Shown here piece by piece: positions 52,087 through 62,317 of a stretch of 64,000 nucleotides of DNA. The DNA is taken from NCBI RefSeq assembly GCF_026151205.1, contig NC_087078.1, positions 18,059,118 to 18,123,117 on the forward strand. Reading direction: 5' to 3'. The translations under genes were made by a program, and so were the position numbers. Positions within the stretch are counted from its first letter, which is position 1; each line of letters starts with the position of its first letter. The notes beneath the pieces were generated by a model. That model saw only the letters and a list, made by a program, of their open reading frames with translations. It was not told the origin of the DNA and made no database searches. Source of the stretch: Bolinopsis microptera (lineage: Eukaryota > Ctenophora > Tentaculata > Lobata > Bolinopsidae).

Positions 52087-53814
52087 GGTTCTTTTGCGAT
52101 AGTCAAAACGCGACAACTAGCGCTGGATGGCGACAACTAGCGCTATCCAGCGCTAGTTGTCGCCATCCAGCGCTAGTTGTCGCTATCCAGCGCTGGATAA
52201 CGCTGGCCAGCGCAAAATATATATGTTCGATAATTGTCGCTATCCAGCGCTAGTTGTCGCCATCCAGCGCTAGTTGTCGCCATCCAGCGCTAGTTGTCGC
52301 CATCCAGCGCTAGTTGTCGCTGGCTATGCGACACTGTCGCACGCGATAGTTTGCGATGGCCAGCGCAAACTGGCCATCGCAGAAAACAGTTCGATAACTA
52401 GCGCTGGATAGCGACAACTAGCGCTGGATAGCGACAACTAGCGCTGGCCAGCGCTGGCCAGCGCTAAGCGATAGCCAGCGCTGGCCAGCGCTGGCCATCG
52501 ATATCCAGCGCAAATTTTTGCGCTATTACTCGTCAGTAGCGCTGGCCCAGCGCTGGCCAGCGCTAGACAGCGCTAGTTGTCGCTATCCAGCGCTAGTTGT
52601 CGCTATCCAGCGCTAGCCAGCGCTAGTTGTCGCTATCCAGCGCAAGTTGTCGCTATCCAGCGCTAGCCAGCGTTAGCCAGCGGTAGCCAGCGCTAGCCAG
52701 CGCAATATAATATGTATCAAAATCATATACTTGCGATATTACTTGGATGATGATTAATCACTTTACACTCGACTGTCACGTGACTTTTTTTAACCCATTC
52801 TCTGACTCTGATCTAGCTGGTTCTGAACGACTTTTCGAAACCCTACCCTCTAATCTGATCCCAACCCTAACCCTAACCCAATTCTTAACAAAAACATAAG
52901 CTGAAACCCTAACAATAACGAGAAATTAGACTAACTTCCTTATACGGTCATATCACGTGATCGATACATGTACAGTTTTTCGCCAATATCTCGTCAGGAG
53001 AGCATTTTAACCCTATGTCATGGGCCCATGGGGGTTGATTCGGAATTAGCGTCCGAAAATACATCGATGAAGTTGGTTACAACTTACAACCATCGGGGGC
53101 CCTTTTAGAACAATCTCGAAGATCGACTGTAGAGTGATTTAGCACCGCACGATATTAGTATTATTGTCAGCCAGCACAATTCAATATAGTTGCGATATTA
53201 CTCGTCAGCTAGCGCTGGCCAGCGCTGGCTAGCGCTGGCTAGCGCTGGCTAGCGCTGGTTAGCGCTGGTTAGCGCTGGCTAGCGCTGGTTAGCGCTGGGT
53301 TTGCGACAACTAGCGCTGGTTAGCGCTGGTTAGCGCTGGTTAGCGCTGGATAGCGACAACTAGCGCTGGCCCAGCGCTAGTGACGAGTAATAGCGCAAAA
53401 ATTTTGCGCTGGATATCGATTGCCAGCGCTGGCCAGCGCAGGCTATCGCTTAGCGCTGGCCCAGCGCTGGCCAGCGCTAGTTGTCGCTATCCAGCGCTAG
53501 TTGTCGCTATCCAGCGCTAGTTATCGAACTGTTTTCTGCGATGGCCAGTTGCGCTGGCCATCGCAAACTATCGCGTGCGACAGGTGTCGCATAGCCAGCG
53601 ACAACTAGGCGCTGGATGGCGACAAACTAGCGCTGGATGGCGACAACTAGCGCTGGATAGCGACAATTATCGAACATATATATTTTGCGCTGGCCAGCGT
53701 TTATCCAGGCGCTGGATAGCGACAACTAGCGCTGGATGGCGACAACTAGCGCTGGATAGCGCTAGTTGTCGCCATCCAGCGCTAGTTGTCGCGTTTTGAC
53801 TATCGCAAAGAACC
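52087..53814. mobile_element. 1728-bp fold-back transposon built of AGCGCTAGTTGTCGC units
   Basis: It begins GGTTCTTTTGCGATAGTC and ends with the reverse complement (GACTATCGCAAAGAACC). CAGATTTC flanks both ends (52,079-52,086 and 53,815-53,822). Arms 52,087-52,705 and 53,170-53,814 are arrays of 15-16 bp units alternating AGCGCTGG(AT/CC) and GCGACAACT or their complements. The 460-base centre is unique, AT-rich and contains a short TAACCC run (about 52,860-52,880). No coding frame is present. Truncated relatives sit at 5436-5668 and 16,473-16,665. Confidence 0.95.
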
Positions 53815-53822
53815 CAGATTTC

Positions 53823-55300
53823 TTCCCACTGTCTTTCCCCTTAGGCTTACGTATGTAAAACATTATAAATACACAACATAAGATAATATCAAAATATATT
53901 TTTTTTCTTTGTAATATTTTTGCAATCTTTATTTTTATAACTTTAAACGATTGACGTAGAATGTTGATTGGATAACCGTTAAAAAAACATTTTTAGCCTA
54001 TTTTACGCATTGTCTCTGTGAATTATAAATTTAAAGTCTATGAAAGCCATAAGTTCACAGGGAAGATAAGTATAACTGTGAAGTTTATGAAGATTTGACA
54101 GATCAATGTGTATTTCGAAAATAATTGTTAGTTCTTTAAGTAAGTGGAACTTCTTCTTTTTTGGAAATGTCTTACAAATAAAGCCATGTGTAAAAATCTT
54201 TTAAAGAATAGTTTCATGCGGTAATAACAGTTATTAAAGCCTGTATTATGAAATATTTTGGAGAGAGTTGCTGCAACCTAGAACCTGTGATATGAGGGCT
54301 ATGTTATTTTGTGTTATCTGCAATGGTGAGTTCGTTTTATAGTTTTATCAAGCGGAGAAAGGTCGGAGAACCGTACGTTTTTCCGTGTAGCATCAAATTC
54401 AGCGTAATGGTTTGCGACATCTGGTTGTTACTCTTTACCCATTTATGTTGGGAAATGGCAGAAATTGATCCATTTCCTAATTCGTTCACTTCCATTTGAG
54501 ATCATGAACTGTTGCTTCAAGTTCAAGGAGTGTGGATCTCCTATAGTCGAAGAGTTACCCTCTGCATAGCCATAAAGGTTCCCGGGGAGCTAATTCGGCA
54601 CGGGACAAGAAATGGAAGTCTATTCTGCTAGACATGAATTAATTTTTATTAAAGTTTCACACAAATATCTTTTTTGTTGTTGTTGTAGTATAATAATTTA
54701 AATTACACTACATTTAATGAGATATTCTCGCAATACTATAAGGTCATACATTTATATAAAATATTGTAACTGCGAGTAAGTGAGTTGATCGTCTCTGGTA
54801 GTTAGTACTTCAAAGGTAGGACTTCAATTTGCATTGTGTAATTTTAATTGATTGTGGACTCGGAAATGAAACTAGGGGACTTTAGGAAACAATGTTAAAA
54901 CGAAAACTATAAGTGTTGGTTAACTATTCAGAGATAACTTTTACGATTCGAACAAAAGACAGTTTTCTGAGGGTTAAAGGGCGGTTTTATAGTCCCATTA
55001 ATTGTTGGTACTCCTTGAATAGTAAATAATTTTCATGTAACATTTCACCACTTACACACATTTTTGTATGTATATAATATTATATAGTTATAATAATAAT
55101 ATTATACTATATTATTATATAGTATAATAATTTAACTTATACTACTTTTAACGGAATATTTTCACACCTATAATATGTAAACATTTATATGACATTATGC
55201 TGTACATGAATTACTTTAAATACTGTTTACTTCAGACATACATTTTTTATTAGCTATTTACAGAAATAATAACAACTGTCTTCCTTTTCAAAAAATATTA
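53823..55300. other. 1.5 kb without a convincing gene
   Basis: A 62-codon plus frame at 54,311-54,499 has no supporting context. (TA)-rich tracts occur at 55,070-55,140. Short similarity between 54,700-54,780 and 55,125-55,200 (ATATTTTCACAC, TATAATA) suggests an old local duplication. Confidence 0.4.
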
Positions 55301-55309
55301 ACATTTAAA

Positions 55310-55990
55310 ATATCACTCTTATTATTCAATCTTATATACTTCAATTATGTTGGAACCCCTCTCCTGTCGATGCAGTTTTAAAAATTTTTGAAATGTGTTC
55401 CGAAACATCTAACATGGTAACAATTTCTGATAGGAAGAAAATCAAAATCATAAACTTGTACATAATTTATGAACCTCATGAGAATATTGTGTACTAAATT
55501 TAATTGCGGAAGTGTGGCCTTCTTCCTTTTTGGGGCTGTCCTATGCATTATCGCGTCCTTCTAAAATGAGTATATAAAATTGTCTATGGTGATCCCGTAG
55601 ATATCGAACCAAATTTAGTATTAAAGCTGTTTTTCTGTAGTTTACCCTCGTGAATGGTCCTGATTCGATTTTGAGGTTTTAGGTAATTTACCAATATGTA
55701 ACTACCGTCTATTTGGCTTACATCTCGGGCAGTCACTATGGATTTATGAATGTTTTTGAGTTTTTCCATTTAAGGTACGTGAATCTGTCTTTCTGAGTTT
55801 CGTTGGTTATGATGAAAGGTTGTTGCCGAGCCATTTACCATTATGGTATTTTAGCCACTGTTTGAGGAAGGTTGTGGTGATCAGGGATCGTAGAACCGGA
55901 CTATTACTGGTTGAAATGGTGAGTACGTCTATAAAAGGCAGGAAGCAGTAGAACCGGACTATTACTGGTTGAAATGGTGAGTACGTCTAT
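55310..55990 (-). pseudogene. degraded paralogue of the F-box gene at 56.1-56.9 kb
   Basis: It follows the neighbouring gene segment by segment: WLKYHNG-type end of the F-box, NIHKSIVTARD, DGSYILVNYLK, and the Cys/His-poor C-terminus ending near 55,310. Multiple frame changes leave only 61 open codons (55,584-55,769). A 65-base piece (about 55,890-56,010, GTAGAACCGGACTATTACTGG) is tandemly repeated in it. Confidence 0.7.
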
Positions 55991-56145
55991 AAAAGGCAGG
56001 AAGCAGAAAATGTTCACTGATACTAGTACAATATTAAACATTTATGTAACAAATTATGCTGTACATGAATCATTTTAGACAATGATGATTACAGACATAT
56101 ATTTTCTTCTTTTTTTTAAACCGAATTATCAACAACTTTCTTTCT

Positions 56146-56841
56146 TTAAAAAATTATAATAATAACATTTAAAATATCACTGTTACTACACTGTTTATGT
56201 ACTTCAATTACTTTGGAACCCCTCTCCTGTTGGCGTAATAGTTTTAAAAATTTTGAAATATGTTCCGCGATATTTAAAATTGTGACCAGTTCTGATAGTA
56301 GGAAGTCAACGTCATAAAGCTGCACGTAATGTATGAACTTCATTAATATTTTGTGTACTAGAGTTAATTGAGGAAGTGTGGCATTTTTCCTCTTTGGGAT
56401 CGTTTTATGCAATATTGCATCTTCTAATATGAGTAGATACAAATTTGTATGGTGGTCTCGTAGATATTTAACTAAGTTTACTATTATAGCAGCTTTTATA
56501 TTATTTACTGTTATGAACGGTTCTGATGGGATTTTTAGTGTTAAATACTTTATGAGTATGAAGCTACCGTCTATTGATCTGCATGATTCTTTGGCGGTCT
56601 CTATGGATTTGTGGATGTTGATTAGTTTGTTTATCAAGGGGATATGAATCTGTCTGCAAGGGTTCCGCTGGTTGTAATGAAAGAATATGGAGGAGCCATT
56701 ATGGTAATTTAACCATCTTTTGAGGAAATTGGTGCTTATGAGGTATCGAAGGACTGGGCTGTTACTGTTCGATATGGTCATTACATCTGTAAACGGCAGG
56801 AAACAGAATATCTGCAGCACAAGTTCCATTGGAAGATCCAT
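56146..56841 (-). CDS. F-box protein, intact
   Basis: The reading frame is 248 codons from ATG 56,892. ATG 56,841 (MDLPMELVLQIFCFLPFTDV) is an equally good start because the F-box begins there. The F-box (residues about 2-45 from that Met: LPMELVLQIFCFLP, then LRYLISTNFLKRWL) would bind Skp1 and place the protein in an SCF ubiquitin ligase. The remainder (about 190 residues) is helical without LRR, WD40 or kelch repeats: NKLINIHKSIETAKESCRS, IKAAIIVNLVKYLRDH, TLVHKILMKFIHYVQLYDVD, and HISKFLKLLRQQERGSK at the end. The substrate is unknown. A decayed tandem paralogue follows on the same strand. Confidence 0.75.
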   Translation of the reverse strand: MDLPMELVLQIFCFLPFTDVMTISNSNSPVLRYLISTNFLKRWLNYHNGSSIFFHYNQRNPCRQIHIPLINKLINIHKSIETAKESCRSIDGSFILIKYLTLKIPSEPFITVNNIKAAIIVNLVKYLRDHHTNLYLLILEDAILHKTIPKRKNATLPQLTLVHKILMKFIHYVQLYDVDFLLSELVTILNIAEHISKFLKLLRQQERGSKVIEVHKQCSNSDILNVIIIIF

Positions 56842-57026
56842 CAGAGTATAAGTGTCTCTCAAAAGGAAATTACAAACCAACTTATGTGTCAATTGCTTCG
56901 TAGTACTGCACTTCCTTAATTTGTGGCCGATTATAGGCCACGTGACATCAGTTGCTTCGATGATCTGGGACTTGCACTGAAGTATTTACTATTTATTTAA
57001 TTTTGTTCTGTTAAAACTACACTAAA

Positions 57027-57422
57027 ATGGTTGCTGATCAATTGGAATTTGAAATGGTGGACGAGGTGGAAGCAGAACCGGAGGCTGGCCTGACCGGCGC
57101 TCAACAGCTCGCCCTTGCTATGGTCGCGATCGTGAATGAAGCTCCATCTGGTTGCCCTTGGTATGTTCATTCTTTATTCTGTCTTGTAACAGATTAAAAA
57201 ACTCAATTAATCTTATTTTGTATGGGTTGTTATCGCATGTCTATTTTAATTAGGGGTAATGCAGTAAACCATGTTGGAGGCATTGTTGACGTGGGCTCGG
57301 ACCTGGGACTGGGATCTTGAGCTGTCGCTAGAAAATGAGCTGGTCCGGGTCCGCGTCCTGCGACCCCTCGGATGCTCATGCCATATTGTCGGACACGATC
57401 TTCCATGCATGTATTGTCGATA
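57027..57422 (+). pseudogene. gene D, plus-strand copy, 1-base frame slip
   Basis: Exon 1 is 57,027-57,160 (MVADQLEFEMVDEVEAEPEA...GCPW, donor GTATGT). The acceptor TTTAATTAG is at 57,253. Exon 2 reads GNAV, then needs a one-base shift to continue LEALLTWARTWDWDLELSLE, VRVRVLRPLGCSCHIVG and a stop at about 57,420. It shares its downstream region (58,360-58,560) with the minus-strand copy at 39.7 kb, so a whole block was duplicated and inverted. It may be functional if the slip is an assembly error. Confidence 0.55.
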
Positions 57423-57855
57423 ACACAGGTGATTAGTTTAATATGCTTTTCCTAAATGTTGTCCACTTTGTATTGTCAACTGGGGTGATCACTTTTATGC
57501 TGAACGCTGTATTTCACACGTTAGTTTAATCAAAAGAAAATGTATCGCGCCAATTTTTCGAAGTTAAGCATTAGTAGTAGAGGTGTTCCAATGTGTCATA
57601 TAATCGTCGAAATAATTCTACATTAAATTCTACATAATACATACTTGTAAAATATCAACTTAATATATTTGTAACTTATTTCTAGTTTGGCAATTAATAT
57701 TTTGTTAATAACTTAAAAATGGGGCAATGCTATGTTTGTTTACAAGTTCTAGTCTGATCAATTCTGATAGGTCTAAAGTTCTCAACTTTTTTTCAATGGT
57801 CGTTACATACCTATACATACACTTGTTTATTCTACCCGTCAACCAGGGTGATGGT

Positions 57856-58119
57856 TTAAATTGAAATACGGCTGACATATATCTTGCCCTTGCTCTCTTT
57901 CAAACTTTTGTTCGACAAATCTAATAAATTTTTAGTAAGCCCTTGTATTATGACGTAACAAGCTTTAATAGATAAAATATCATTATACATTTGATTTATT
58001 GAATAAACAGCAATAGCGGGTATCAGAGGTTTAAAACAATCGTTCTTTCGACTGTAAAATATTCGACCGTCGTGGGAAACGTTGGAGTCACTTAGAATAA
58101 AAACTTCTGAGATTTGCAT
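57856..58119 (-). CDS. 87-codon ORF, unknown
   Basis: ATG 58,119 gives MQISEVFILSDSNVSHDGRI, then FYSRKNDCFKPLIPAIAVYS, a helix (MYNDILSIKACYVIIQGLTK) and a Lys-rich end. It is plausible as a small gene or first exon, with no copy elsewhere in the window and no motif. Confidence 0.35.
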   Translation of the reverse strand: MQISEVFILSDSNVSHDGRIFYSRKNDCFKPLIPAIAVYSINQMYNDILSIKACYVIIQGLTKNLLDLSNKSLKESKGKIYVSRISI

Positions 58120-58239
58120 TGTTGGTAGTCTGTGATTGTCTAGAGCAGAAATATTTCCACAGAGTTCCGCTCGAGAAACCTCACGCTGGAAGCACGTGAG
58201 ATAAACTTCTGCATAAATGTCCGTTTCTGAATATGTTGT

Positions 58240-58570
58240 GACCAGTGTTTTCAGGTCGGAGCGATCTTGCCTATGAATACACTTGTTGGTTGACTCCTTT
58301 GTTTTATCTCTGTACCATTGTATCGATTGACAATCACTGTCTAATAGACACTGTTCGAGACAGCTTATTCATATTTTACATCAGTGAAGGATCTTTTCAG
58401 CTGTACATTTTGTTGTACCCTCTTGCCATGCAAGGATGTGTCCAGTTCCCCACGTACTTACTATAAATTTCCGTTGATATGGTACATTGATCAGTCATGC
58501 AAAGACTTTTGGATGCGTCCGTATTTAGCAAAGGGTTTTGGAGTCGAACAAAAATGCTAGAGAACACTTT
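58240..58570 (+). repeat. duplicated block shared (inverted) with 39,660-39,860
   Basis: TATTTTACATCAGTGAAGG, CTTGCCATGCAAGGATGTGTCC and TGGTACATTGATCAGTCATG recur on the minus strand at 39.7-39.85 kb, downstream of gene D in both places. The 73-codon plus frame here is a by-product. Confidence 0.7.
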
Positions 58571-58778
58571 ACTTTATCCGGATATGATATAATTTTTGTG
58601 AGAAAAAACTATACCTTGTTTTTCTAATACAAAATCATGCGATTCTGACTTGTCTATGGCGGCCGTCGTGACTGTAGCTGTAACTGATATGAATACAAAT
58701 TGGGTGATCATTCCTCAGGCTGGGTAGGTTGTCTGGAGTACCTGACTCTGAAATGTACTTGTGGTAACCTTGGCACTG

Positions 58779-59210
58779 TTATACATGAGTGTAATTTAAT
58801 GTGTACGTGCACAATAAATACATTACTGAGCACCTTATGAACCATGTGAGTAACAAATCAAATATGTGCCCGGAAGATAACGATTTAAGTCCCGCAAACG
58901 CCAGCCCGTAAAGTGTGTCGTGGTTTGCTGACTTTGAGTCGGAGTATCGCTCTTGTAAATCAGTCAACTCATTTGTGAGATTCGTGACAGCTGCTTCTGA
59001 TTGTGTTGTATGCGACACGTCCTCATTGCTTGTCACCCAAGTTAACGGTATGGTGAACAATTCGTCTGTGAAGTTCGTAACAAACAAGGAAAGGAATACT
59101 GCTAAATGTTCATGCGTATAACCAGGGAGGTATTTATATAGCAGCCAGGAAACCCCGGCTTCTATGTTGTGTAATGCTCCATCTGCAGGAGAGAGGTACC
59201 CATTCATCAA
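58779..59210 (-). pseudogene. 143-codon ORF 3' of a gypsy integrase tail
   Basis: It has a Tyr/Leu-rich start (HNIEAGVSWLLYKYLP), a hydrophobic stretch (HLAVFLSLFVTNF), a Thr/Glu-rich segment (NLTNELTDLQERYSDSK) and a hydrophobic end (IFDLLLTWFIRCSVMYLL). Lying immediately downstream of a retrotransposon pol tail on the same strand, it may be part of the element's last ORF, possibly an envelope-like or accessory remnant. The family is not established. Confidence 0.35.
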
Positions 59211-59219
59211 CTCTTCGTT

Positions 59220-59830
59220 TCCATTGGCAACCCTACTTGCACAGCTTCATGACCCTGATTGCGGCTGGAGTTTCCGGCTTGAAGTCTTAATGGACGATTA
59301 TTGCGAGGCACGCTGGGAACTACCTGATCTCCAGTAACCGCAGTGCCTGCCTGACTCTGATAACCATTATGCCTGACATCAGCCGATGGTAATCCGAGTT
59401 GTTGTCCTTAGAACTCCTCGTCTTCCTGGTCATCATCACACCTCAATGATGTGGTGGGACGGCTATCATCGATTGGTGACGGTTGTTCCTTGGGTCGTGA
59501 ATCAGAACTGACTTCAGGAGGATGAGGTGACAATCCAGCTTTTTGGAGGGCCTCATTAATCTCAACAGAGTATCTCGTTTGAAGTGTTAACTTTAGTTGA
59601 TCTGTGACCTTTCGTACTCTATCGTGATGGACTTTGGTGACCTTCCCCGGCTTGAGATCAGCTTACGTGAGATTGTATTATGAATGTTTCGCAATATTAA
59701 TAGATGGTCCTCGAAAATATGATCGGAATTTTGAGTACGGCTTGTCTCCCACCCGGAGTTGTGGGAAGTGCACGAATACAATATCCTGTAGATCGTACTT
59801 AACAACGTTTGTTCCATGACCATCATAGGA
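59220..59830 (-). mobile_element. Ty3/gypsy retrotransposon pol tail, broken
   Basis: Read on the minus strand, about 59,830-59,670 gives DIVFVHFPQLRVGDKP and YFRGPSINIAKHS, and 59,650-59,410 gives KPGKVTKVHHDRVRKVTDQL with an acidic end (DDQEDEEF). The order 'V-x-V-x-x-P ... GD ... GP ... V-HHDR' is the C-terminal, chromodomain-adjacent region of gypsy integrases. Two stops interrupt it near 59,665-59,680. A further open frame (59,225-59,400: GLPSADVRHNGYQSQ, NSSRNQGHEAVQVGL) follows. No protease, RT or LTR is in view. Confidence 0.65.
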
Positions 59831-60229
59831 TAGGAATGATAGATAGGGATGATAGAACAGATCTAGAGTCTGAGAATATATTTATAAGAAGCCGCGGGGA
59901 ATGGTGATTCAGCATAAGTATAATGTGAATACTTCCTAGTTTAACTTTAATGGATAATAGACACTTCGTTCAAAAAGAGACAATTAATTGGAGAAGAATA
60001 CCCAATCTGATACAGTGATTAGTATTGCTGAACACAGTACTTAACGGGTGATACTCGTAAAATATTTGAGTCCAAGTCGGCGCGCGTCTTGGTATGTTAT
60101 AAACCTACAACACATACCTACATTGGGTACCTTGGGTTCGTTTCGGGCTAGCACGCCTGCAGGCCAAGACATCATGCGTCTCCACCACCGGTGTCTCCGT
60201 CCAAAGTACAGTGATTAGTAATAGTATTG

Positions 60230-61400
60230 CTGATCACAGTAGCTTCTGGTCGTGGTGCGAATTGGCGGAGCTAAACAGTGCTGGATATCAAATTACGGTG
60301 TGGTTGCGGGAGTAGCTACAGCTGTATAGGCTTATAGGGATGACAACGAGAAACACTGATACAGTCGCAGTTTACAGCCAGCATCAGTCGGCGGTTCTTA
60401 GCAGTGGCTCTTGGCCGGTCCCTTGGGTTTCTAAACTCCCAAGACTTTCATGGTATCAGGTATGTTTTATAAATTGCCATGTGCAGCTTCCGTTATATCA
60501 TCAATCCTTGATTGTCATTCTGCACTATGCAGCTGCAGGAGCTTTATTTTTTATCATAACAAGGCTTAAGAAACCTTCAATTAATCTTATACATGATTTA
60601 TTTGAATTTCATGTTGTCTAATTATTCTAGAATTCACCAGAAATAATTTTTTGTGACCATTACCTTCTATCCAGGTCTAGGCAGACACGAACCACCGTGG
60701 TTAACTTAAAGTGCAGCCGAATCAACTTAAATATGTTGGACCTTTATTGTTTTCTCGAGGTAAAGTCCTTTACATCTTAAAAGTCATTCTTAATTTTAAT
60801 CGAAAATAAAATTATAGCTGAAACAGGGAAATCTCAAAAGAAAAAAAATTGATCCTGCGTTTTCATTAAACTTCCTCTTTTAAGATATTAATGTTATAAT
60901 ATAACTTCTTGATCAGTAATGTCGAATATTTCCAGAATAAAATCGAACTCGCCTAAGCTATAGATGCATTTCCATGGCAGTTCAATAAACTGCGCCAGAT
61001 TGTCACTGACGTCCCAGTTCGTAGTTCCGCTAGCCTATAGCCTGGATGTCTGCTTCATTATGACAGGTAACCAGTATTAACTTACCTATTAAACATATAG
61101 AGAGGTTTAGAAGTAGGCATCTTCACGGCCATCACGCAATCTGCGGACCACCTCCTATTAACATGAATTAACATAACAGCTGCACGACGGCATAGAGTAG
61201 TAGTTTTCTTTGATTATACGGTTATTATTAGTATATTTATGATTCTGTAAATTGTACCTGAAGTATACTGTTTTCAGAGTAACGTCAACTTGGAAACCAC
61301 ACGTCAATTCGCCTTCAGACTCTTCTCAACACCTTCGAATCCCAACACTTCAATTCAAGAGGATTCCTGAATCTCTGAATCTTCAAGTGGTCAAATTATA
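60230..61400 (+). other. candidate 5' untranslated exons of the Gln/His-rich gene
   Basis: Segments bounded by consensus splice signals, with no long frame. One ends at TGGTATCAG|GTATGT (about 60,461). 60,675-60,759 lies between CTATCCAG and GTAAAG, and 60,936-61,066 between TTTCCAG and GTAACC. One starts at 61,278 after TGTTTTCAG. Their order and strand fit a spliced leader of the gene whose coding exon starts at 62,318. Splice signals alone are weak evidence. Confidence 0.3.
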
Positions 61401-62317
61401 AAACCACGGACTAATATTATTAATGAATTGAAAATTAGCTTTGCTGAAAATGACAAAGCCTGTTGCAAACAAGCATGGTTCAAAATGTTAATTTCCATTT
61501 TGTAAATTCTAAATTTTAATTATTACGTTTTCGCAGGGTTTTAGGATTTATCGAGCTCATGGTTTCTTTATTAACTTTGTTCTTATATAGTTGTTTTATT
61601 TGTGTTAACCCATCGAAATTGAAAGTCTGAAACTAAATTCTTGGTACAATGATGACCGAAATAAGAATTGAAATAAAATTATGAATTTAATAAAATCAAA
61701 CGTTCTTTAAAATTATCTAAGTTTTTAGATGCTAAAAGTTAATAGTGTGCTCAGGACTCGGCCTCAACATGATCAATGATCAGAGTTATGATAATTTCCC
61801 GGTTTTACTGTACTTTATACTTAAGTATTGTGATTAGTATTAACACTGAAAAGCGATTTATATTATATTGACTTGACAAAGAAACGCACTGAATTCTGAA
61901 ACCTATAACTATAAGTATAAAGTCTGTGAAATTTAAAGTTTCGACTCCTATCATGCTGTATTTATATTTTTCAAAATATAGATCCTTATTCCAAACATGT
62001 AAGCCAACTAGCTACAATTTCCTTATTCTAGGGCTAATACATAATTGGTGTTAACTTTCATCATTTTTCTTTGTAAACTATTTTTGTCGTGACCTGATTT
62101 GTCGAAGATGCACTTGCAATGGTTTTATGTGTCGGCATGGTGTTCTTTTGATATACATATGTGCCGGAATTCCGTTTCGTAGTACTTTGTATACTATTGA
62201 TCCTAAATAATATAGTTTTTATGAAATTATTTCATGACGCTTTTTCGCCAAGCAATGTATATGAAGTAAATATTTTGAAAATCTATGCGTATTGAATTTC
62301 ATATGATCCCTCTGTAG
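61401..62317. other. probable intron, no gene seen
   Basis: AT-rich sequence without an ORF or repeat that I recognise. It ends in ATGATCCCTCTGTAG, the acceptor of the following exon. Confidence 0.4.

Noticed and set aside
52858-52883. TAACCC repeats as an internal telomere
   Set aside because: Only about three units inside a transposon loop, too short to support a telomeric origin.
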